From Ilyomonas sp965219515 (lineage in GTDB: Bacteria; Bacteroidota; Bacteroidia; Chitinophagales; Chitinophagaceae), in the NCBI GenBank assembly GCA_965219515.1, contig OZ244776.1, positions 868,001 to 932,000 on the forward strand: a stretch of DNA of 64,000 nt, given 5' to 3'. Positions 17,707-26,198 of this stretch are shown here, piece by piece. Position 1 is the stretch's first letter; every line of letters begins with the position of its first letter. Below the pieces are notes generated by a model, which had not been told where the DNA came from, did no database searches, and was given only the letters and a program-made list of their open reading frames with translations. The position numbers and the translations under genes are program-made.

Positions 17707-18013
17707 AAATTTGAATCTTATCTTTTTGAACCTCTTTCAAAAAATATTTATTTCTAATCATTCTTTCTGCTACCAAATCAATCTTTTTTCCTGTTATCGT
17801 TTCAAGTTTAAACAAAAAATCAAAGTAGTCATAATAAGGTGGTAATAAATGCCCGTCATCATCTGTTTGAAAACTGTATAAGAAATCAAGATCACTTTTC
17901 TCGGCAAAATTTATTGCTCTTGCTCCAGAACCGAATAGATACAAAGATTGAATATGCATTTCCTGACAAGCTTTTCTTATTTCATTCAGTTGATCTGTAA
18001 CAATGGTAATCAT
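17690..18013 (-). CDS. mntA: MntA-like nucleotidyltransferase antitoxin
   Basis: This is a 107-residue minimal nucleotidyltransferase, the antitoxin partner of HepT. The active-site signature is LFGSGARAINFAEKSDLDF, with Gly28-Ser29 and the metal ligands Asp41 and Asp43; a third carboxylate is probably Asp79 in KKIDLVAER. The Gly-Ser to Asp spacing is one residue longer than the usual GS-x10-DxD. It starts 5 nt after miaB ends, so it is expressed from the miaB transcript unless a promoter lies inside miaB. It should AMPylate and neutralise HepT, by family precedent. Confidence 0.87.
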   Translation of the reverse strand: MITIVTDQLNEIRKACQEMHIQSLYLFGSGARAINFAEKSDLDFLYSFQTDDDGHLLPPYYDYFDFLFKLETITGKKIDLVAERMIRNKYFLKEVQKDKIQIYECYS

Positions 18014-18018
18014 AAAAA

Positions 18019-19443
18019 TTACTTAACCAATTTTCCTAATAATGTTGCCTGCGTGCAATCCGTAACCTGTACGTTTGCAAAGTCGCCTTTTTGCAAAGAG
18101 GCGTTGCCTTTGGCAAATACGATGACTTTGTTTTGCGAACTGCGCCCCATCCAGTCATCTGTGCTGCGCTTGCTTTCGCCTTCAATTAAAACCTGAAACG
18201 TTTTACCAATGTCGCGCTGATTGCTTTCCAGAGACAATTTATTTTGCAACGCAACAATTTCCTGCAAGCGCCTTTTTTTTACCGGTTCTGCAATATCGTC
18301 GGTATAACGTTTCGCCGCTAATGTGCCCGGTCGTTCGCTATAAAAAAACATATAGCTCATATCATATTTGCTATGCGCCATGATGGAAAGCGTATCCTGA
18401 TGTTCTTCTTCCGTTTCGGTGCAAAATCCCGCAATTACATCGCTGCTGATGCCGCAACCGGGAAGAATGGTTTTAATCTGATCAACTTTTGCCAGGTACC
18501 ATTCACGCGTGTAAGTGCGGTTCATCAACTGTAAAATTCTGGTGTTTCCGCTTTGCACAGGAAGATGAATGTATTTACAGATGTTTTCGTATTTAGCCAT
18601 CGTATGTAAGACTTCTTCCGTAATGTCTTTCGGATGCGATGTGCTGAAGCGAACCCGCAACTGCGGACTGATAAGCGCTACCATTTCAAGCAGCTTTGCA
18701 AACGTTACCGCTTGGTTCAAGGTATCATCTACCCAATAATAACTATCAACATTTTGTCCCAGTAATGTTACTTCCTTGTAACCACAATTCCATAACTCCT
18801 GCGCTTCATTCACAATGGAATGCGCGTTGCGGCTGCGTTCTCTGCCTCGCGTAAACGGCACCACGCAAAAGCTGCACATATTATTACAGCCACGCATAAT
18901 AGAAACAAACGCCGTAACACCGTTTGTATTTAACCTCACCGGCGAAATATCGGCATACGTTTCTTCGCGGCTAAGCAAAACATTTACGCCTTTCTGACCC
19001 GTTTCCGCTTCTTCAATCAGCGAAGGCAGGCTTCTGTATGCATCCGGACCAACAACTATATCAACCAGCTTTTCTTCTTCTAACAATTTCGATTTTAAAC
19101 GTTCTGCCATACAACCAAGAATGCCAATCAACAAGCCGGGCCGGGTTTCTTTTGCCTTCCGGAATTCAGTTAATCTTTTTCTTATTGTTTGCTCCGCCTT
19201 TTCACGTATCGAGCAGGTATTTAATAAAATGACATCTGCTTCTGCGGCATTGCGCGTGGCACCAAAACCTTCGCTGTTTAAAATGGAAGCAACAATTTCG
19301 CTATCGCTGAAGTTCATCTGGCAGCCATAGCTTTCTATATAAAACTTTTTATCGTAGTGAGTTATATCAGACGAAAAAGGAGCATAAGCTTCGCCCTGTC
19401 TTTTTTCATCGTGCACATTTGTAGTAAGCGTCATTGTTTCCAT
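18019..19443 (-). CDS. miaB: tRNA methylthiotransferase MiaB
   Basis: This radical-SAM enzyme converts i6A37 to ms2i6A37 in tRNAs reading UNN codons. I chose ATG at 19443 (474 residues); the frame extends 11 codons further into a Phe-rich stretch that looks untranslated. The MTTase N-domain contains YIESYGCQMNFSDSE and LLNTCSIREKAEQ. The radical SAM motif is CNNMCSFC within FVSIMRGCNNMCSFCVVPFT. A TRAM domain follows at the C terminus. It is the first gene of the operon ending in secG and is divergent from the DUF3078 gene. Confidence 0.95.
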   Translation of the reverse strand: METMTLTTNVHDEKRQGEAYAPFSSDITHYDKKFYIESYGCQMNFSDSEIVASILNSEGFGATRNAAEADVILLNTCSIREKAEQTIRKRLTEFRKAKETRPGLLIGILGCMAERLKSKLLEEEKLVDIVVGPDAYRSLPSLIEEAETGQKGVNVLLSREETYADISPVRLNTNGVTAFVSIMRGCNNMCSFCVVPFTRGRERSRNAHSIVNEAQELWNCGYKEVTLLGQNVDSYYWVDDTLNQAVTFAKLLEMVALISPQLRVRFSTSHPKDITEEVLHTMAKYENICKYIHLPVQSGNTRILQLMNRTYTREWYLAKVDQIKTILPGCGISSDVIAGFCTETEEEHQDTLSIMAHSKYDMSYMFFYSERPGTLAAKRYTDDIAEPVKKRRLQEIVALQNKLSLESNQRDIGKTFQVLIEGESKRSTDDWMGRSSQNKVIVFAKGNASLQKGDFANVQVTDCTQATLLGKLVK

Positions 19444-19529
19444 AAAAAAGAAGTTGGCAAAAATAACAAAAAACAAGAACGGTGTCAGATTGACAGAATG
19501 TTAACAATGGATTTTTTTAACATCGAAAG

Positions 19530-19537
19530 TATATTTG
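19530..19537 (+). promoter_or_regulatory. Candidate -7 box for the DUF3078 gene
   Basis: TATATTTG is a full match to TAnnTTTG, 27 bases before the ATG at 19564. A T-rich patch (19512-19518) lies near the -33 position but has no clear TTG. It supports the short, signal-peptide start for the gene, since the upstream in-frame ATGs lie before it. Confidence 0.45.
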
Positions 19538-19563
19538 CCCGCTCATGCACAAAGGCAAAGCGT

Positions 19564-20523
19564 ATGATGAGATTTTTTGGAATTATTTTATTGGTTAGCT
19601 GGGCATTTTCAATTTCATCAAACGCACAGGATATTCCGGTAAGAACATTACCAAACGAAATATTCCGATCGGTAAAAAAAGATCCGGGCGATACAACAAA
19701 ATGGAAGTGGAAGCGCGGTGGTTTGGTTAATGTCAATCTTGCACAAGGCACGCTCAGCAATTGGTCGGCAGGCGGCGATGATTTTTCTTTATCGCTTAAT
19801 TCGCATGTGAATTACACGGTTTTTTATCGTAAAACGGTTCATACCTGGGACAATAGTTTCGATTTTAATTTCGGCTATGTGCAAACCACATCGTTAGGCA
19901 GCCGGAAAAATGATGATCGTATAGATTTTTTATCGAAATACGGAAGAAGAATAGACACGTCCAACAAGCTGTTTGCTTCTGTGCTTTTCAATTTCAGATC
20001 GCAGCTATTTGATGGAAGAAGCTATTCTTCAAAAGATAAAAGCCAGCTTACCTCAACTTTATTTTCGCCTGCGTATTTTATTCTTTCAATCGGATTTGAT
20101 TATAAACCGAAGCCTACTTTTTCTATTTTCTTTTCTCCGCTAACCAACAGAACCACGCTTGTAACAAGCAGCAAGTTAGCCGCAAAAGGCTCTTATGGCG
20201 TTGACAGCGGAAAGCATACTTACAATGAAGTAGGTGCGTTTGCTTCCGTTAATTATTTTTTGAACCTGAAAAAGTACATTACTTATAAAGGAAGGATGGA
20301 TTTATTCAGCAACTACGTAAATCATCCGAAGAATGTAGATGTATATATGACAAATATATTTTCTTTTAAAATCAATAAATTTCTTTCCGCCACATACAGT
20401 CTCGATGCCATTTATGATGATGATGTAAAACTTTTTGGCACGAATAACAATGGTCCGAGGTTACAGTTAAAAAGCCTTGTCGGTATCGGATTTACGATGC
20501 CTTTTGCTATGGAGAAGCGATGA
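19564..20523 (+). CDS. DUF3078 outer-membrane-associated protein
   Basis: This is an exported Bacteroidota-specific protein. Starting at 19564 (or 19567) it begins MMRFFGIILLVSWAFSIS and is cleaved near SSNAQ. The longer frame from 19357 has a non-signal N terminus overlapping miaB and is rejected. The mature region starts with WKWKRGGLVNVNLAQGTLSN, followed by WSAGGDDFSLSLN, the pattern I associate with DUF3078. Many alternating polar/hydrophobic segments then suggest a beta-barrel. It is probably an outer-membrane protein of unknown role. It is divergent from miaB and convergent with the gene at 20602. Confidence 0.85.
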   Translation: MMRFFGIILLVSWAFSISSNAQDIPVRTLPNEIFRSVKKDPGDTTKWKWKRGGLVNVNLAQGTLSNWSAGGDDFSLSLNSHVNYTVFYRKTVHTWDNSFDFNFGYVQTTSLGSRKNDDRIDFLSKYGRRIDTSNKLFASVLFNFRSQLFDGRSYSSKDKSQLTSTLFSPAYFILSIGFDYKPKPTFSIFFSPLTNRTTLVTSSKLAAKGSYGVDSGKHTYNEVGAFASVNYFLNLKKYITYKGRMDLFSNYVNHPKNVDVYMTNIFSFKINKFLSATYSLDAIYDDDVKLFGTNNNGPRLQLKSLVGIGFTMPFAMEKR

Positions 20524-20601
20524 AGTGAAATAGCTTTTAAAAGCGAAGTTTCAAAAAACGCAATTGATAATTCTTACTATAAAACAATCATTTTTACTTT
20601 C

Positions 20602-21120
20602 TTAATTTTCTTTTTCCGCATGTATCAGCTTTTTGGAAAGCCAGCTTTCTTTTACAGGAATAATCCATTTGGAAAGCAGTTCTTCTTTGATAGTAACAAG
20701 GTTATTAAAATATAAAGTATCCGGCGTAATGAAAGCATTTTGCATGGCATATTTCGCCTGCGTAAAAGGTAATAACTGAATGTTGTCTTTGACATAAAAA
20801 GCAAGCATTTGCCTGTCAAACAGATTCACTTTATATAATTCTTCAATCTTCTTAATCAATCGAACCGAACTATCGGTGCTGCAACCGCTTATGCCTGTTG
20901 CGGTTTCATCTGCCATGATGATAATAAATTGTCCGAATAACAGGTTGGCAAATCCTTTTACCGGTATGCCATGACTATTCCAGTTTTTTACAAAATCTGT
21001 CAGCAGGTTTTCCATAGACAGCGCTTCCGAGATAAAAAACCGGCGGCTGCTTTGATAAATCCACACGCGGGACGATGCGTTAAATTCTGCCGGTATAAAT
21101 TGTTCGTATTCCAAATTCAT
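20602..21120 (-). CDS. Conserved Bacteroidota protein of unknown function
   Basis: A 172-residue protein without signal peptide or membrane segment. It carries a striking segment GISGCSTDSSVRLIKKIEE (about 97-115), with a Cys and acidic residues that may be functional. I recall similar proteins in this phylum being labelled ABC transporter ATPase, but no Walker A or B motif is present, so that name should not be used. It follows the cysteine-rich Fe-S protein gene by 23 nt and may be co-transcribed with it. Confidence 0.75.
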   Translation of the reverse strand: MNLEYEQFIPAEFNASSRVWIYQSSRRFFISEALSMENLLTDFVKNWNSHGIPVKGFANLLFGQFIIIMADETATGISGCSTDSSVRLIKKIEELYKVNLFDRQMLAFYVKDNIQLLPFTQAKYAMQNAFITPDTLYFNNLVTIKEELLSKWIIPVKESWLSKKLIHAEKEN

Positions 21121-21143
21121 GTTTGTTATTTTAATTCACTTAC

Positions 21144-21923
21144 TCATTCCATACTCATGGCAATCAGCTCAGCTACATCAAGCACTTTTACCTCAGCTTC
21201 TTTTTCTGCATTTTTCACACCATCTGTCATCATGGTATTGCAAAACGGACAGGCGGCGGCTATTACCGAAGCGCCGGTTTGCAAGGCTTCTTCGGTTCGC
21301 TCGATGTTTATTCTTTTATCGCCAGGTTCATCTTCTTTAAAATATTGCGCGCCGCCCGCACCACAGCATAAACCTTTGCTGCGGCAGCGCTTCATTTCTA
21401 CCAGATCGGCATCCAACGCTTCCAATACTTTACGCGGCGCATTATAAATATCATTGGCTCTGCCGAGGTAGCAGCTATCATGAAATGTAATACGCTTTCC
21501 TTTAAAAGCACCTTCTTCTTTCATTTTTATTTTGCCTTCATCTATCAGTTGCTGAAGAAAAGTGGTATGATGAATCACTTCGTAATTGCCGCCCAATTCG
21601 GGATATTCATTTTTAAAAATATTGAAGCAATGCGGGCATGCCGTTACTATTTTTTTTATGCCATAGCTATTCAGAACCTGAATGTTGTTGTATGCCATCA
21701 TCTGAAACAAAAACTCATTGCCTGCGCGCCTTGCCGGGTCGCCGGTGCAGGCCTCTTCCTTGCCAAGAATGGCATAACTAATATTCAGCTTGTTAAGAAT
21801 GGCGGCAAAAGCACGCGTTATTTTTTGCGCCCGCTGATCGTAACTTCCCGCGCAACCAACCCAAAATAATATGTCGGGCGTTTCTCCTTTACTTACCAAT
21901 TCTGCCATAGCGGGTACATTCAT
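21144..21923 (-). CDS. Cysteine-rich (CCG) Fe-S binding protein
   Basis: This 259-residue protein has two CCG/cysteine-rich domains (PF02754), as in heterodisulfide reductase subunit B, GlpC and LutA. The first copy shows ILFWVGCAGSYDQR and VTACPHCFNIFKNEYPE. The second shows FHDSCYLGRAN, CCGAGGAQYF and AAACPFCNTMM. It should bind an iron-sulfur cluster and act in electron transfer or a 2-hydroxy-acid oxidase complex. In relatives the partner ferredoxin-type gene usually precedes it. Here the upstream gene is dsbD, with a 144-nt gap, so the partner is missing or elsewhere. Confidence 0.88.
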   Translation of the reverse strand: MNVPAMAELVSKGETPDILFWVGCAGSYDQRAQKITRAFAAILNKLNISYAILGKEEACTGDPARRAGNEFLFQMMAYNNIQVLNSYGIKKIVTACPHCFNIFKNEYPELGGNYEVIHHTTFLQQLIDEGKIKMKEEGAFKGKRITFHDSCYLGRANDIYNAPRKVLEALDADLVEMKRCRSKGLCCGAGGAQYFKEDEPGDKRINIERTEEALQTGASVIAAACPFCNTMMTDGVKNAEKEAEVKVLDVAELIAMSME

Positions 21924-22067
21924 CTATGCTGCTGTTTTATTTGCTGTAAAAATAGTAAGGAAAAGATACAAGTAGCAGTTTTAGAATACGGGTATTTTGA
22001 AACAGGATGCAGGTTGTAAATGCTTCCCTGCGCCTTGAGATTTGTCTCCCGCAGCTTCCTGATTTCT

Positions 22068-24005
22068 TTACTTTTTGGTTTCAAATGTTTCTTTACCACA
22101 GGCAAGCCAGGAAAGATATTCTTTTGGATCTGGCGTGTAGCCAACCGGATAATTAACCAACTGTTGATCCGTATTTATAATGGCATACAAAGGCTGTGAT
22201 GTCTGCGCAAAATTTTCCGATTCAAATGTTGCCCATTTATCGCCGTTAGTAACAATATCTGTTTCTGCGCCATTTGCTTTTTTGTAAGTTGTACGTTGCA
22301 ATACCGGCAGTTTTTCCCTATCGTCAACGTATAGCGAAACAAGTATAAAATTGTCTTGCATATATTTTGAAACTTCAGGTTTGCTCCACACATTTTCTTC
22401 CATACGCCGGCAGTTTGTGCAAGCCCATCCCGTAAAATCTATCAGCAAGGGTTTGTGTTGTGCACGTGCCAACGCCATCGCTCTGTCAAAATCGTTTATT
22501 ACATTGGCTTCCACCGTTTTTCCCTTTACATTGTCTTTACCATAAATGCTATACGACAACGGAGGGAGAATACCGCTCACCAGGTTAAGATTGGCAGACT
22601 TACTTTGCGTAACACCGGGAATGAGGTAGATGGTAAACAGCAGCGCCACAACACCCATTATTTTTCTTCCGGTACTTATTTTTTGTCCTTTATAATCGTG
22701 AGGCAAACGCAAAACGCCAAATAAATACAGCGATAAACCCAGCCCGGTTACAATCCAGATGCCGATAAACACTTCCCGTTTTAACAATCCCCAGTGCATC
22801 ACCAGGTCGGCGCTGGAAAGAAACTTAAAAGCCAGCGCGATTTCTACAAAAGCCAGCACTTTTTTCACGGTGTCTAACCAGCCGCCCGATTTTGGCAATG
22901 AAGCCAGCAAAGAAGGAAAAATGGCAAACAAAGCGAACGGCAAACCCAAAGCAATGCCAAAACCGGCAAGCCCGTAGGTAAGCGGCCAGGCACCATTGCT
23001 TACTTCGCCAACCAGCAGCGAACCAAGGATAACGCCCGTACAGGAAAATGAAACGATGGTAAGCGTTAACGCCATAAAAAAGATGCCGCCGATGCTTGTT
23101 ACATTGCTTTTTTCATCTGCTTTGTTGGCAATATTATTTGGTAAGGAAATTTCGAAAAAACCAAAGAAAGAAATAGCAAAAACAATAAATACAATAAAGA
23201 AAATGGTATTAAGCCAGGCGTTGGTGGCAATGGTATTAAAAATCTGCGCATTTACATTGCCTGCAATATGAAACGGAATGCTGACGGCCACATAAATAAG
23301 AAAAATAAATAACCCGTATAAAATACCGTTTCTGATGGCTATTTTTCGGTGGGGCGAACGTTTGGTAAAAAAAGAAACCGTTACGGGTATTAATGGAAAA
23401 ACGCAAGGTGTTAACAGGGCAATCAATCCGCCGGCAAAGCCAAGAAAAAAAATGGTAAGCAAACTTTCGGAAGCTGTGTTTCGCTGACCGCAATCGGCCA
23501 AAGGCTTATTGATATCAAGGGAAGATAATTTAATCGGAGAGATATTGGTTTCCGCTTTATCAGCACCTTCTACCGTTACCGTAAACGGCTGCTCAACAGC
23601 ATAAAATTCAGTGCCTTTTGCCACGTTGATGCCTGCCGTTCCCTTTAGCTGAGGCGGTTTTGCACCCTGAATGATAAGCGGCTGATAAAACACAACATCC
23701 TTTGTGTATGCAGTTACGTTTTGTTGCCAGATGGCATCATGCAATGTTGCAGGTTTGTTCTGATAAGCCACTTCGCCTGCCGGCTTTACGTTTTCATAAT
23801 CAAACACAAAAGAAGCCGGCGATAAGCCGTCTATTAATTTGTTTACGCCATACGCATACCAATCATTTGGCAGCTTTGCCGTAGCCTGAATTGTATAAGC
23901 CGAATCATTAGTTTTTTGTAATTGAAAAGACCAGTTTATATCGGGTTGACAGTAAGCTGAAAGAAAGAAAAAAAAAGAAAGAACCAAAAGAAAATTATAC
24001 TTCAT
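22068..24005 (-). CDS. dsbD: Thiol:disulfide interchange protein DsbD
   Basis: This 645-residue protein passes electrons from cytosolic thioredoxin to periplasmic thiols. The order is: signal peptide (1-19); a DsbD-alpha-like domain (about 20-150); eight hydrophobic helices (about 175-470), with the redox cysteines in LLTPCVFPLIPVT and SFSCTGVILGS; and a C-terminal thioredoxin-like domain with WACTNC (Cys529, Cys532). A second DsbD-alpha protein is encoded 10 nt upstream. The domain order equals E. coli DsbD, but the alpha domain here seems to lack an obvious Cys pair, which the separate protein carries. Confidence 0.92.
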   Translation of the reverse strand: MKYNFLLVLSFFFFLSAYCQPDINWSFQLQKTNDSAYTIQATAKLPNDWYAYGVNKLIDGLSPASFVFDYENVKPAGEVAYQNKPATLHDAIWQQNVTAYTKDVVFYQPLIIQGAKPPQLKGTAGINVAKGTEFYAVEQPFTVTVEGADKAETNISPIKLSSLDINKPLADCGQRNTASESLLTIFFLGFAGGLIALLTPCVFPLIPVTVSFFTKRSPHRKIAIRNGILYGLFIFLIYVAVSIPFHIAGNVNAQIFNTIATNAWLNTIFFIVFIVFAISFFGFFEISLPNNIANKADEKSNVTSIGGIFFMALTLTIVSFSCTGVILGSLLVGEVSNGAWPLTYGLAGFGIALGLPFALFAIFPSLLASLPKSGGWLDTVKKVLAFVEIALAFKFLSSADLVMHWGLLKREVFIGIWIVTGLGLSLYLFGVLRLPHDYKGQKISTGRKIMGVVALLFTIYLIPGVTQSKSANLNLVSGILPPLSYSIYGKDNVKGKTVEANVINDFDRAMALARAQHKPLLIDFTGWACTNCRRMEENVWSKPEVSKYMQDNFILVSLYVDDREKLPVLQRTTYKKANGAETDIVTNGDKWATFESENFAQTSQPLYAIINTDQQLVNYPVGYTPDPKEYLSWLACGKETFETKK

Positions 24006-24015
24006 TCCAAAATGC

Positions 24016-24474
24016 TTATTGAAGTTTTACGTCAAAATTTTGCTTGGTTGGCGGCAGGCATTTTTCATCGTTACAAATCATGTATTCAATGGTTCCGCTC
24101 ACATTGGTTGTAGCAGGTGTTTTTAACTTTACAAGCTGCACAAAATCTACTTTGTCATTATAATATTTCACATCCAGATCAAACACCGGATCGTGAGTTA
24201 CTTTTAGCGCGCCTGTTTCTTTTGCCTTGCCGTTTATCATTATAAGCGGGTTAGTTTTAAAAACAATCTTTGTAGGCACAGGCCCGCCTGTAGGCGTTGA
24301 CTGAGAGTAAATATGCCACGTTTTTGGCAGCATTGCTGTTGCAACAACCTCGTAGGTTTTTGCATCCATTTTTTTAGTAGCAAAAGACCATTTTACCAAA
24401 CTTTCCGATTGTGCCTGCGATGCTATTGAAACCATTACGAGCATAACGGCGAACAAACAATATTTTACTTTCAT
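24016..24474 (-). CDS. Periplasmic DsbD-alpha-like domain protein
   Basis: This 152-residue exported protein has a signal peptide (MKVKYCLFAVMLVMVSIASQ) followed by a single domain like the N-terminal alpha domain of DsbD. It shows WSFATKKMDAKTYEVVATA, LPKTWHIYSQST and a final MICNDEKCLPP in which Cys134 and Cys139 form the likely redox pair. In DsbD this domain relays electrons to DsbC, DsbG and CcmG-type partners. The gene lies 10 nt upstream of dsbD, so the free domain and the full-length DsbD are made together. The role as a detached electron-relay module is inferred. Confidence 0.85.
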   Translation of the reverse strand: MKVKYCLFAVMLVMVSIASQAQSESLVKWSFATKKMDAKTYEVVATAMLPKTWHIYSQSTPTGGPVPTKIVFKTNPLIMINGKAKETGALKVTHDPVFDLDVKYYNDKVDFVQLVKLKTPATTNVSGTIEYMICNDEKCLPPTKQNFDVKLQ

Positions 24475-24483
24475 TTTATTACA

Positions 24484-25161
24484 TTAGTTTAAACCGAGAA
24501 TTGAAAAAACTTTAATGCCGTCAGTATTACTAAGCAAAGAAGAGGTGGCTCTTTCGGGATGCGGCATCATGCCAAACACATTTCCCTCTTTGTTTTTTAT
24601 ACCTGCAATATTACGAATGGCGCCATTGGGATTGTATGCCAGATCAATATCATTTATATCACCAATGTCTCCTTTTTTGTTGCAGTAGCGAAACAAAATC
24701 TGTTCATTTTTTTCCAGTTCGTTTAATATGGCATCATCTGCATAATATCTGCCATCGCCATGCGCAACCGGAATTTTTAATGCTTCGCTTTGTTTGTTTT
24801 TGATAAACACGTTTTTGCATACAAACTGACGATGTCCGTTGCCCAATAACGCACCGGGAAGCAAACCCGCTTCGCATAAAATCTGAAACCCGTTACAAAT
24901 GCCTAACACCTTTCCGCCTTTATTGGCAAACTCAATTACACTTTGCATCATCGGGCTGAAACGCGCAATGGCGCCGCATCTCAGGTAATCGCCATACGAA
25001 AAGCCACCCGGCAACACAACACAATCGTCATTAGAAAATGCACTAAGATCTTTATCTTTATGCCAGAGCATCACTACTTCTTTATTCAGGTCGTTCAGCA
25101 AAGCATCCTGCATATCACGGTCGCAGTTAGAGCCGGGAAAAACAACTACACCAAATTTCAT
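24484..25161 (-). CDS. purQ: Phosphoribosylformylglycinamidine synthase subunit I
   Basis: This is the glutaminase subunit of FGAM synthase in purine biosynthesis. I start at 25161 (MKFGVVVFPGSNCDRD), which matches the family N terminus; the longer frame overlaps the upstream gene. The class I amidotransferase triad is visible: Cys89 in VLGICNGFQIL and the His-Glu pair in MMPHPERA near the C terminus. At about 225 residues it is the small PurQ, which needs separate PurL and PurS, neither present here. It lies 9 nt upstream of the alpha-domain gene, so purine and redox genes share a transcript. Confidence 0.94.
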   Translation of the reverse strand: MKFGVVVFPGSNCDRDMQDALLNDLNKEVVMLWHKDKDLSAFSNDDCVVLPGGFSYGDYLRCGAIARFSPMMQSVIEFANKGGKVLGICNGFQILCEAGLLPGALLGNGHRQFVCKNVFIKNKQSEALKIPVAHGDGRYYADDAILNELEKNEQILFRYCNKKGDIGDINDIDLAYNPNGAIRNIAGIKNKEGNVFGMMPHPERATSSLLSNTDGIKVFSILGLN

Positions 25162-25211
25162 ATTGCGAAAATTGAATAGCAAAATTAAACGGCTGTGAGT
25201 TAAGAGCGCGT

Positions 25212-26192
25212 TTAAGTTTTCAACCAATACCAGTTGTTAAAAACGACAACGATAATCAGCAGCCAAAAAAATATTACCTGTATCGTTTCATTTTTTGAAT
25301 ACACAAAAAAGTTGCTTGCCAGTGCCGCCGCTGGTATCATACTCAGCAAAAGAGCCGTAGTATATTCTCCCTGTAAAACAAATACGGGCGGTATGCTTAA
25401 CAGGAAAAACCAAAACAGCAAGCTCCAGCAGCGGCGCGTTTGAATAATCATTCTGCCGGTATTCGTTTGCCAGGCAATGATGCCGGAAAGAATGAGAAGA
25501 CTACCGGCAATACATGCAATAAGTAACGGAATCTGATTTTGGATGGAAAGAAAATGCAGGTTGAAGCGCGGCAAGAAGGTAAGAAACCGGCTGATATCAT
25601 CGTTCAGAAATAAAACGGAAGCCAGCAAATAAGCCGGCGTTATTATACCGAGCGTTAAAATGATCCATTCATTAAAGCGAAAAGCGCGCAGCAAAGCAAT
25701 GGCAAAAAAAGAAACCGGTATTAAAAACAAAGCCGGTGCATACAATAATGTAAGAAAGCCTGTAAGAAAACCGATATTATAAATCAGCGGTTTGCTTTGC
25801 GGTGAACTATACATTCTTGCCATCAGCGAACACAGCCAGATGATAAAAAAATTGATGAGCAAAGCCGGTGTAATGTTATTCCAGAGCGGGTAAAGAGAGA
25901 TGAGCAGGAGGTAACATAAAGCAGGTATAAAATAAGTGTTGGGAAACATGCGAAAATGATTGAGCACAATGCTGAGGCGCAACGCCTGTACAATAACAAT
26001 CGCATGATACAGAAGAATAAGAAGCACAGGAGGCAAATTGGCCAGCGGCTTTATTATTGCCTGCACCCATCCATCTTCACTGCTTACCAGAACCTGAGGC
26101 GGCGAAATAATAAACTGGCTGTGAATGACAATGCTTAATGCAATTAACCAAAATACGCTAACGGCAGATTTTTCCCGAAAAATAGATACCAC
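25212..26192 (-). CDS. Multi-pass membrane protein, DUF6427-like
   Basis: A 326-residue integral membrane protein with about nine hydrophobic segments and short loops. It has no catalytic motif. The pattern, including SQFIISPPQVLVSSEDGW near the start and FRFNEWIILTLGIITPAYLL in the middle, resembles the Bacteroidota DUF6427 family as I recall it. I cannot assign a function. It lies between the 510-residue exported protein and purQ on the same strand; its stop is 51 nt before the purQ ATG. Confidence 0.75.
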   Translation of the reverse strand: MVSIFREKSAVSVFWLIALSIVIHSQFIISPPQVLVSSEDGWVQAIIKPLANLPPVLLILLYHAIVIVQALRLSIVLNHFRMFPNTYFIPALCYLLLISLYPLWNNITPALLINFFIIWLCSLMARMYSSPQSKPLIYNIGFLTGFLTLLYAPALFLIPVSFFAIALLRAFRFNEWIILTLGIITPAYLLASVLFLNDDISRFLTFLPRFNLHFLSIQNQIPLLIACIAGSLLILSGIIAWQTNTGRMIIQTRRCWSLLFWFFLLSIPPVFVLQGEYTTALLLSMIPAAALASNFFVYSKNETIQVIFFWLLIIVVVFNNWYWLKT

Positions 26193-26198
26193 TGGCTT

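Noticed and set aside
19357..19563. Long N-terminal extension of the DUF3078 gene.
   Set aside because: It overlaps miaB, includes the -7 box and hides the signal peptide; ATG 19564 fits better.
20602..21120. Annotation as an ABC transporter ATPase.
   Set aside because: The protein has no Walker A, Walker B or signature motif.
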